A stretch of DNA of 12,182 bases from Baffinella frigidus (taxonomy: Eukaryota; Cryptophyceae; Cryptomonadales; Baffinellaceae), in NCBI GenBank assembly GCA_026770585.1, contig MU646364.1:290547-302728 (forward strand), given 5' to 3'. The translations under genes and the position numbers were made by a program. Numbering within the stretch: position 1 is the stretch's first letter; every line of letters starts with the position of its first letter. This document shows positions 1 through 7,254 of the stretch, piece after piece. The notes under the pieces were generated by a model. It was not told the origin of the DNA. It did no database searches and saw only the letters and a list, made by a program, of their open reading frames with translations.

Positions 1-132
1 ACCCTAAACCCTAAACCCTAACCCCTAAACCCTAAACCCTAAACCCTGAACCCTGAACCCTGAACCCTGAACCCTGAACCCTGAACCCTAAACCCTAAAC
101 CCCGAACCCTAAACCCTGAACCCTATGCCCAG
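1..132 (+). repeat. Telomere-like heptads in an Hsp70 intron (3' part)
   Basis: Near-perfect CCCTAAA units pass into a run of CCCTGAA units and back. The tract ends at the acceptor AG (131-132) before an exon that starts in mid-protein. It is therefore the 3' part of an intron, not a chromosome end, although the assembly may break here because of the repeats. Confidence 0.85.
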
Positions 133-3100
133 GGCCTCACGGTCCTACGCATCATTAACGAGCCGACCGCCGCGGCCATCGCCTACGGTATTACTCCAAA
201 CCCTAAACCCTAAACCCTAAACCCTAAATCCTAAACCCTAAACCCCACACCCCAAAACCCACACTCCAAACCCCAAACCCCGAACCCGGAACCCCAAGCC
301 AGGCCTCGAGAAGAAGAAAGGAGGGCAGGAGAAGAACATCCTCATCTACGACCTCGGCGGCGGTGCACCCTCAACACCAAACCTCGAACCCTACACCCCA
401 AACCCTAGACCTTGAACCCTACATCCTAAACCCTAGACCTTGAACCCTACACCCTTAACCCTAGACCTTCAACCCTACACCCTAAACCCTTAATCTTGAA
501 CCCTACACCCTAAACCCTAAACCCCAAAACCTGAACACTAAACCCTAAACCTTTAACCCTAAACCCTGAACCATAAATCCTAAACCCCAACCCTAAACCC
601 TAAACTCTTGACCCTAAACCCTACACCCTAAACCCTTTACCCTAAACCGTAAACCCTGAACCAGGGACATTCGACGTTTCGCTCCTGACCATCGAGGGGG
701 GGGTCTTCGAGGTGAAGGCCACCGCGGGGGATACCCACCTTGGTGAATCCCTAAACCCTCAACCCACAACCCTCAATCCTATACCCTCAATCCTAAACAC
801 TAACCCTAAACCCTAAACCCTAAACCCTAAACCCTAAACACCAAACCATAAACCATAAACCATGAACCAGAAACCATAAATCAGAAACCATAAACCGTAA
901 ACAATGAACCCAGGCGGTGAGGACTTCGACAGCCGCCTCGTGGCGTTCGTGCTGCAGGTGTGAACCCTAAACCCTATGCCTTAAACCCTAAAACCTAAAC
1001 CGTAATCCCTAAACCCCAAACCCCAAAACAGAGACCCTTAACCCCAAACCCCACAAACCAAACCCCAAACCCCAAACCCCAAACCCCAAACTCAAAGCCA
1101 GAAACTCCAAACTCCAAACCCCAAACCCTAAAACCTCCAGGAGTTCAAGCGCAAGTACAGGAAGGACCCATCGGACAACTCTCGCGCACTCCGCCGCATC
1201 CGTACCCCCCAAACCCTAACCCCTGAACCCTGACCCCTACACCCTGAACCTGACCACAGGGTGGGCCACGAGGGTTTCGTTGACCCTGATCTAGGGGGTA
1301 ACGTTACCAATTTTGCCCCCAAAAGGCCTTAAAGTTGATTGCATGAAGGCAAGTTGACTTGTGATGAACGGTTCGTAGTCCACTGTGTGGACCCCAACCT
1401 CGAAATCCGGGAGCAGGCACGGCGTGCGAGCGGGCCAAGCGCACCCTCTCCTCGGCGACACAGACAACCATCGAGGTTTACCCAGGACCCCCAATCCTTG
1501 ATTGCGAGAATTCCGATGTATTTACCGTAACCCCTGCCCACACGAGGCTATCCATGCGAACAGAATAAAAGGACATTTTCAAAAATTGCGGGAAATGGTC
1601 ACGTTTCCTCCTGCTTTTTCCAGGAGAAACGTGATCAATTGCTGACTTTTGGCGTGTTTCCTGGGCAATAATTCAAAAATTGACTTATGAATCTGTTCGC
1701 ATGGATAGCCTCGTGTGGACACCCTACACCCTATACCATACACCCTAGAACAACTTGCGGTGTCCGCCTATGTTGGGAGCTCCAAGAACCTAAAGAATCC
1801 GAGGGTATACTCTGAAGCCTGAAGGCTCAACCGTGAAGCGTAAACAATAGGTGGACGCGGCGTTCGAGGGGATCGACTTCAACATGGTCATCACGCGCGC
1901 CAAGGTGTCTTTCTTTTGTGTGCGATTCGCGTATCACCCTCACATATAAGACAACCCCCAAAGCCTGAGCCCTGAACCATAAACACTGAAACCTAACACC
2001 TAACGCTTAACCTCTGAACCCTAAACTCTGAACCCTGAACTCTACACTATGCACCCTGAATTTTGATTCCTACACCTTTAACCCTAACACAAAATCCCCA
2101 AACCCTGAACCCTGAACCATAAACCCTAAACCCAAAATCCTAAAGCCTAAACCCTCAACACTAAACCCTCAACACTAAACCCTCAACCATAAAATGAACC
2201 CTAGACCTAAAACCCTAAACCCTCATCCGCAAACCCTAAACACTATATCCTAAACCCTAAACCCTGAACCCTGAACACTAAACTCTCAACCCGATACCCT
2301 GAACCCAAACCCTGAACCCAAAACCTTAAACCCTGAACCCTAAATCCCAAATCCTAAACCCTAAACCCCACACCCCAAGCACTAAACCCCGCACCCCAAA
2401 CCCCAAACCTCAAGCCCTAAACCCCACACCCCAAACCCCCCCCCCCCCCCCCAAAACCCCAGACTTTCAACGCTGGGCCCTAAACCCTAAGCCCCAGACC
2501 CCAAACTCCAAACCCCGAAACCCAAACCCCAAATCCCAAATGCCAAACCCCACTCCCCAATCCCCAAAACCCAAATTCCTCCCTGCACCCTGAACCCTGA
2601 ACCCAGCACCTAAGCCATGAACTGTACGCCCTGAACCCTGAGCCCTGAAACATGATCCCAAAACCGCAACGCAGTTCGAGGAGCTGAGCGCCGACCTCTT
2701 CCGCCAGACGATCGATCCTGTAAACCCTCCACCCTCAACCCTTCAATCCTCAACCCTTAACGCCAGAAACGCCAGAACGTGTTCCGATTTATTTACCTTG
2801 TCTCCTACACCCTACACCCTACACCCAACAGGTCGAGCGCGTCTTGAGCGACTCCAAGATTGCCAAGCGCGCCATCAACGAGGTCAACCCCAATCCCCAA
2901 ACCCCAAACCACACACCCCAAACGTCAAACCCCGAACCTCCAACATCAAACCCTTAACCCTTGAGCCCAAACCCCACACCCCACACCCAACCCCCAACCC
3001 GCAAACCCCAAACCCCAAACCCCAAACCCCAAAGCGCAACGCAGGTGGTGCTGGTGGGGGGCTCGACGCGGATGCCCAAAGTGCAGCAGCTTCTCCAGGT

Positions 3101-6100
3101 ACGCCATCCCCATCCTTCAGGTTCTTCAGGTTTTCATTTCTCCCACCATAGGCGAACCCCACGCCTTTCCGCAGCCGAGGCTGTGTTTTTCCGGGGATGC
3201 AACCCCGTGTAGGATGACCTGAGTGACTTCACATGGGGATGTATCCCCAGAGTTTGAGTGGGGGCGCCGCGAGAGGTCGTGTGCGGTCGACACGTTGTGT
3301 AGAGCCAATCTGGTAGGACTTGGCCAGGGCGAACTTCCAAAATACCAAGATTCCAACTTCAAAACGGTTTTACAGGCGAAGAAGCGCACCGGTTCAAAAT
3401 TACCTGGTACAAATGGAAATTGGAAGTTCGCAACTTGGAGGTTCGCCCTGGCCAAGTACAACCAGATTGGCTCTACGGACAGCGACAGGGTTTCTAGGTG
3501 AGTGGGGCGATTATAGCATCTGTAGGGGTGCATCCTTGGCGGCATTATTGTTGGCATTGATACAGGTCTATCTCCAGATCTTGGTGCATTTTAGCATAGG
3601 TCTATCTTCCATTAACGTTGGTATTCATGAAGGTCTCTTTCCCATTGATCTTGGTATTCACAAAGGTCTCTCGGCAGGACTACTTCAACGGCAAGGAGCT
3701 GAACAAGTCGATCAACCCCGACGAAGCAGTGGCCTACGGCGCCGCCGTCCAGGTCCCACCGCAGATGACTAATCCCATCCAGTCCTGGTACTAATTAATT
3801 CCGGTCTCGTCCCCGTCCTGGTACAAACCGCAACAGTTCAGTCAACGGCACGGAGCCGCGGTGCAGATCAGACAGTTTGGCCGATGAGAACCCATCAACA
3901 AGTCTCGTAACTTCAGCTTTATTGATTTTGATAAAAGCTGAAACTGGCTGGGGTGTTCCTTTCCAGTTTTGGCTCAAGTGTTTCTTCCACTGCACATGGA
4001 CATCCATGGCTACACGTGGACAGCACTTAGTAGACCTCACTGAGTGGATCACTTTGTGAGCGAGCAGGCCGCCATCCTTGCGGGCACTTCATCTGGGAAG
4101 TGTCAGGACCTCCTCCTCCTCGACGTCGCGCCACTGTCGCTCGGTATACATGCGATCCGAAAGCAAAAAATCGTTTTCTACAGATCCTGTTTACGGGCGT
4201 GGTGTTGGACTATGTTGGGAGAAATCATAACCTGAAGAACCTGAAGGATCGACCCAGGACCTCATGCTGCTTGACGTTGCCCCCGCTGTCGCCGGGTACC
4301 CTAACCCCTAACCCTCAACCCCTACCCAGGCATCGAGACCGCAGGGGGGGTGATGACGAAGCTCATCGAGCGCAACACCACGATTCCGACCCACAAGGCG
4401 CAGACGTTCTCGACCCACGACGATAACCAGACGGGAGTGCTCATCCAGGTCTTCGAGAGAACCCTCAACCTTCTAACCTCAACCCTGAACCCTGAACCCT
4501 GATCCCTGAACCCAGAACCCTAAACTCTGAACCCTCCACCAAAAACCCTGAACCCTGAACCCTGCACCCTGACCCCTAAACCCAGAACCCTAAACCCTGA
4601 ACCCTAAACCCTAAACTCTGAACCCTCCACCCTAAATCCCTCCACTCGAAACCCTGAATCCTAAACCCTGAACCCTGAATCCTACACAGGTGTTCGAGGG
4701 CGAGAGGCAGCTGACGAAGAACAACAACCTTCTCGGGAAGTTCCAGCTGGAAGGCATTCCACCGGCGCCCCGCGGGGTGCCCCAGGTGCGTGCCCTCTCC
4801 TACTAGTGAAACCACCTCAACCACCTAAATCCCTGAACCCCCTGAAGTCCTAAACCCCCTACATCCCTAAACCTCCTCAAGGCCTAAACCTCCTCATACC
4901 CCCTAAACCCCCTAAATCCTAGACCCTGAAATCCCTGCACCCCGAACCGTAAACCCTCCAACCCCCCTACCCCCTACACCTTGGACCCTCACCCCCGAAC
5001 CCTGATCCCTGAAACCACTCTGATGTGCTTTCGCAGCTCAAGGCGGTCTTCGACCTTTATCACTCTCAGCCTTTTTCTTGTTTATTCCTCCCACGATGCT
5101 CCTAACCCTCCTTGCTGGTGTTCGATCGAGGTGGAGTTCGACCTTCAATACTTTCAGCATGTTTTCGTGTGTATGACCCCCAACATCCTCCTGACCCTCC
5201 CTGTTGGTGTTAGATCGAGGTGGGGTTCGACCTGGACGCCAACGGCATCATGCACGTCAAGGCGGCGGACAAGTCGACAGGTGAGAGGCCACTGTATGAG
5301 GACGCACGTGGACCCTATTAAGTGGAGAGAGATTGATAATTTATTGCCAGACAACCAGCGTCAGCCCCGCGCATGCTACGCATTGTGCCACTTACTGTAC
5401 CCCGTGTCGGCCGCTCACACGAGCATTTTCCGGATGGATTCTAACTCCACCTTCTACAATTTTAACTCCACCTCCTACAATACTAAGTGGACCCTACTGA
5501 GTGGATAGCTAAGAGGACAAAAGTGGACCCCACTAAGTGGACCGCACTAAGTGGACGAGTCTCGGCAGGCAAGTCGAACACGATCACCATCACCAACGAC
5601 AAGGGCCGCCTCTCGCAGGACGACATCCAGTTCATGGTACCCCGAAACCACGAAACCCGAACCCCGAAACCCGAAACCCGAACACCAAACCCCAAACAGG
5701 GGCAGTGTGGTCCTATGTCTAGGCGCCAGGGTTCATAACCTCTGATCGCTATAAGCCCCGCGTGCGAAGCAGTCCCTTGCACCTTGATTTTCGTTAAGTT
5801 TATCAAAACAGATGGCAAGCTATGTAGGAATCCGCGTTTCCAGTCAACTCTCCTGATCGAATCTACTTTGGAAGCCTGCGAGAATCTACTTTGGAGGCCT
5901 CATAACCTTGCATCCTCCGGTGCCCTTGGAGCCAACAACCCAAACCCCACAACCCAAACCCCAAACCCCAAACCTCGAACCCGAGACCCGAATTGGCACA
6001 CCCCAGGTGCGGGAGGCGGAGCGATTCAAGGATGACGACGAGCGGCAGCGCACGCGCATCGACGCCAAGAACACCCTCGAGAGCTACGCCTACTCGCTCA

Positions 6101-6759
6101 AGAACACACTCAAGGACGAGAATGTCGCGCGCAAGATCGAGGCCCGCGATAAGAGCACCCTCGAGGCTGCCATTCAGGATGCTATCGTGTGGCTTGAGGC
6201 GAACCAGGTAATGCGGGAAGCTTGCCCGAGAGGAGGATTTGAGTCGAGGTCCAGACCAGACTTGCCCCGCACACAAAAAACGAACGCACGTTTAGATGTT
6301 TTGAAGGGATGTTTTGTGAAGTATGGTCTTGTCCAATCAAGCAATCCTCCAGCGTGACCGTTGTGCATTGGATGACAGGGCGCGGCGGTCGAGGAGTTCG
6401 AGGCGAAGCAAAAGACCCTCGAGGGCACTGCCATGCCGATCATGACCAAGCTGTACCAGGTCTGCCCCTGATACCCCATGGGTTTGGCAAAACGGCGATG
6501 CCTCTTGAACAAAGGCAGCCGTCATTAAACCGAATACAGTCGACCTAACGTCCCGAGGCGCGCTCATCCTTTTTTCTAAGCACGCCTCATTTCTTGCACC
6601 GCGCATTTCCTCTTTCAAATAAAGTCACTACTTGTCAATGAGTGGCCCCGGTCCTCACAGCAGGGCGGCGGCGGCGGCATGCCTGGCGGGATGGGCGCGG
6701 GGGGGACGTCCTCATCGGCCAGCGCCGCGGCCGGCCCCCACATCGAGGAGGTCGACTGA
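133..6759 (+). CDS. HSP70: Cytosolic Hsp70 (DnaK-family chaperone), 19 exons, 5'-partial
   Basis: ATP-dependent protein-folding chaperone of the cytosol/nucleus. Exons: 133-187, 303-362, 665-742, 914-957, 1141-1201, 1417-1475, 1851-1904, 2675-2719, 2832-2882, 3045-3098, 3678-3752, 4068-4143, 4330-4448, 4690-4785, 5214-5280, 5569-5636, 6007-6207, 6379-6459, 6661-6759. Joined length is 1443 nt (480 residues plus TGA); the frame is kept across all 18 GT-AG introns. In fragment numbering: [14 protein letters not shown] at 6-19; Hsp70 signature 2 ([14 protein letters not shown]) at 33-46, split between exons 2 and 3; signature 3 ([12 protein letters not shown]) from 170; interdomain linker DLLLLDV at 226-232; substrate-binding beta domain in exons 13-16; alpha-helical lid in exons 17-18; a Gly/Met-rich tail; and a terminal EEVD, the docking motif for TPR co-chaperones of the cytosolic class. 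About 165 N-terminal residues, including signature 1, lie upstream. I see no frameshift or missing motif, so it looks functional. Confidence 0.96.
363..664 (+). repeat. Intron 2: telomere-like heptads with a 28-bp higher-order unit
   Basis: The whole 302-bp intron is degenerate CCCTAAA-type sequence. At 403-514 four tandem 28-bp blocks (starting at 403, 431, 459 and 487), each made of four heptads, repeat the order CCCTAGA, CCTTGAA, CCCTACA, CCCTAAA with few changes. This is a higher-order repeat like those of satellites. Confidence 0.8.
743..1416 (+). repeat. Introns 3-5: telomere-like heptad variants
   Basis: Intron 3 (743-913) has CCCTAAA units and then a block of CCATAAA/CCAGAAA variants. 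Intron 4 (958-1140) is dominated by CCCCAAA. Intron 5 (1202-1416) starts with heptads and then becomes non-repetitive, with a 12-bp palindrome GGTAACGTTACC at 1297-1308. Exons 4 and 5 (914-957, 1141-1201) interrupt this span. Confidence 0.75.
1538..1718. mobile_element. MITE-like element with perfect 27-bp terminal inverted repeats (intron 6)
   Basis: Positions 1538-1564 and 1692-1718 are perfect 27-bp inverted repeats (outer end CCACACGAGGCTATCC), bounding 181 bp without coding capacity. Inside is a second hairpin, 1599-1613 pairing with 1620-1634 with one bulge. No clear target-site duplication is visible. It lies in the 375-bp intron 6 (1476-1850). It resembles a non-autonomous DNA transposon; a structured RNA element is the alternative. 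Confidence 0.7.
1758..1800 (-). repeat. Dispersed repeat, copy D (truncated), intron 6
   Basis: The reverse complement has CTTTAGGTTCTT, then CTCCCAACATA and CGGACACCGC, matching the first half of the longer copies at 3111-3195, 4151-4251 and 9160-9298. It is shorter and more diverged. Confidence 0.55.
1905..2674 (+). repeat. Intron 7: 770 bp of telomere-like heptads with a C17 tract
   Basis: This is the longest Hsp70 intron in the window. After about 60 bp of ordinary sequence it is nearly continuous degenerate heptad repeat (CCCTAAA, CCCTGAA, CACTAAA, CCCCAAA). It includes a homopolymer of 17 C at 2436-2452. Reading frames through it give proline- and asparagine-rich runs without coding character. 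Confidence 0.8.
2720..3044 (+). repeat. Introns 8 and 9: telomere-like heptads
   Basis: Intron 8 (2720-2831) carries CCCTCAA and CCCTACA variants up to its acceptor. Intron 9 (2883-3044) is mainly CCCCAAA units. Exon 9 (2832-2882) separates them. Confidence 0.75.
3111..3195 (+). repeat. Dispersed repeat, copy A, intron 10
   Basis: Begins with two 9-bp units of the CTTCAGGTT type, then ATTTCTCCCACCATA, CCACGCC and a T-rich stretch. It aligns with copy B (4151-4251, reverse) and copy C (9160-9298). It starts only about 12 bp after the intron 10 donor. Confidence 0.7.
3299..3476. mobile_element. MITE-like element with 40-bp inverted repeats and TA ends (intron 10)
   Basis: Positions 3301-3340 and 3435-3474 are inverted repeats with about 3 mismatches in 40. 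They begin GAGCCAATCTGG and end CCAGATTGGCTC. A TA dinucleotide flanks both sides (3300-3301 and 3474-3475), as expected of the TA target-site duplication of Tc1/mariner-type elements. The interior of about 94 bp has no coding capacity. Confidence 0.75.
3564..3677 (+). repeat. 33-34-bp minisatellite running into the exon 11 acceptor
   Basis: Units start at 3564, 3598, 3631 and 3664, each opening AGGTCTMT and most carrying TTGGTATTCA or a close variant. The last, truncated unit holds the intron's terminal CTCGGCAG, directly before exon 11 at 3678. It forms the 3' end of the 579-bp intron 10 (3099-3677). Confidence 0.75.
3753..4067 (+). other. Intron 11, mostly non-repetitive
   Basis: This 315-bp intron lacks telomere-like heptads. 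It holds a direct repeat GTCCTGGTAC (3782 and 3815), a short imperfect hairpin near 3911-3943 (TTCAGCTTT pairing with AAAGCTGAA), and degenerate GTGGACC-type units at 4016-4052 like those in intron 15. I see no gene in it. Confidence 0.6.
4151..4251 (-). repeat. Dispersed repeat, copy B, intron 12
   Basis: The reverse complement reads from CCTTCAGGTTCTTCAGGTT through ATTTCTCCCAACATAG, CCACGCCC and TTTTTTGCTTTCGGATCGCA, matching copy C closely at both ends. It fills intron 12 between the exon 12 donor and a partial copy of the exon 12 tail. Confidence 0.75.
4255..4300 (+). pseudogene. Partial, frameshifted copy of the exon 12 3' end inside intron 12
   Basis: Aligns with exon 12 from CAGGACCTC through the donor GTA (4104-4149). 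It reads D-L-M-L-L-D-V-A-P, where exon 12 has D-L-L-L-L-D-V-A-P, and then has a 1-nt insertion. Of six changed codons before the insertion, five are synonymous and one is Leu to Met. It has an AG before GACCTC (4256-4257) and a GT at 4296-4297, but as an exon it would be 38 nt and break the frame into exon 13. Confidence 0.75.
4449..4689 (+). repeat. Intron 13: CCCTGAA-rich telomere-like repeat
   Basis: Degenerate heptads, mostly CCCTGAA and CCCTAAA. The intron's first bases, GTCTTCGAGAG, resemble the start of exon 14 (GTGTTCGAGGGCGAGAG at 4690), so near-identical CAGGTSTTCGAG sits at both ends of the intron. Confidence 0.7.
4786..5213 (+). repeat. Intron 14: heptads, then two 88-89-bp tandem copies of the exon 15 acceptor region
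   Basis: Positions 4800-5030 are C-rich heptad-like sequence. Copies then start at 5037 and 5125, and exon 15 itself at 5214 (spacings 88 and 89 bp). Each opens with a version of the exon 15 start (ATCGAGGTGGAGTTCGACCT in copy 2). Copies 1 and 2 end in similar CTCCTRACCCTCC...GGTGTT sequence. The acceptor AG before copy 2 is CG; the one before copy 1 (5035-5036) is intact. Using it would add 22 codons and then a TAA at 5103. Confidence 0.8.
5281..5568 (+). repeat. Intron 15 with a 14-bp GTGGACC minisatellite
   Basis: Units of about 14 bp, GTGGACCCCACTAA, occur at 5308-5326, 5487-5505 and 5523-5556. A separate 21-bp pair, TAACTCCACCTYCTACAAT, lies at 5441-5481. There are no telomere-like heptads here. 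Degenerate units of the 14-bp family are also in intron 11 (4016-4052). Confidence 0.65.
5637..6006 (+). repeat. Intron 16: CCCGAAA-type heptads flanking unique sequence
   Basis: CCCGAAA/CCCCAAA units lie at both ends (5640-5697 and 5935-5990). The middle is non-repetitive apart from a 19-bp direct repeat GAATCTACTTTGGARGCCT at 5859-5877 and 5882-5900. I see no gene in it. Confidence 0.65.
6657..6663 (+). promoter_or_regulatory. NAGNAG tandem splice acceptor of the last Hsp70 exon
   Basis: CAGCAG straddles the exon 19 start. Acceptance after 6660 or after 6663 stays in frame and would include or drop one Gln before the Gly-rich tail. The upstream site is assumed in the CDS call. Confidence 0.5.
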
Positions 6760-7254
6760 GCGCGCTGAGTCGACCCTGTAGTCTGGGGACAGGCCCATCT
6801 CGGGACAGGGTGTGTAGGCCGGGAACTCCGACACCGGGAGGGGAACCGCGACCGGCGCTCACATCGAGGAGGTCGAGAGGAGGCGACTGACCGCGATACA
6901 ATCACGGAGGCATGCTTGAGCGCGCTTCCCTGTAGCGTGAGACGGCCCGGTTCGGGACGGTGTGGGTGGGACGGGAACTCCGACTCTGGGAGGGGGACTC
7001 CGGACGGCATTGCGGGTATAGACATCACGCTGACATAGGGGCATGTCTCACGCTCTTCCGGAGGCGTGCCTATCTCACGCCTTTTCGCACTTCTTTTTCG
7101 GCGCGGCGAGGTTGGGGCATAAGACAACGCGCCCCCCCACAGCGGACTTCCCAGGGATTTTGCGTTCGTTCGTTTAAAATACATTTCATACAAACTTCTA
7201 TTCAACATGTTCGTCTTCTTGATAAACAAAAATTCCCTTGGACGGTTTGGGGTA
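6760..7254 (+). other. Hsp70 3' flank/3' UTR with a partial tandem duplication
   Basis: The last 16 coding bases plus the stop region (ACATCGAGGAGGTCGA, 6740-6755) recur at 6861-6876, 121 bp later. A second shared block, GGGAACTCCGAC, lies at 6821 and 6973. The two copies of roughly 120-150 bp therefore differ by about 31 bp of insertion. AT-rich sequence at 7170-7240 may hold the polyadenylation region, but no canonical AATAAA is seen. No gene is evident on either strand. Confidence 0.6.

Noticed and set aside
1-132. A true chromosome end (telomere) at the window start
   Set aside because: Exon 133-187 begins in the middle of the Hsp70 ATPase domain after a proper acceptor, so the repeats lie inside an intron and more exons must lie upstream.
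403-514. CRISPR-like array
   Set aside because: There are no unique spacers; the 28-bp blocks are contiguous heptad multiples in a eukaryotic intron.
1297-1308. 12-bp palindrome as a regulatory site
   Set aside because: A lone short palindrome inside an intron, with no second copy or neighbouring motif.
2798-3151. Open frames rich in NPKPQTP-like repeats
   Set aside because: They are translations of CCCCAAA heptads and run through recognised Hsp70 splice sites and exons in the wrong frame.
3126-3557. A 143-codon minus-strand frame in intron 10
   Set aside because: It crosses dispersed repeat copy A and the TA-flanked inverted-repeat element. No domain resemblance.
133-6759. Hsp70 as a degraded pseudogene
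   Set aside because: All 19 exons join in frame with canonical GT-AG sites, no stop, and intact signatures through EEVD.
6615-7229. A 204-codon minus-strand frame over the Hsp70 3' end
   Set aside because: It overlaps exon 19 and the duplicated GC-rich 3' flank. No family resemblance; the open frame is explained by composition.
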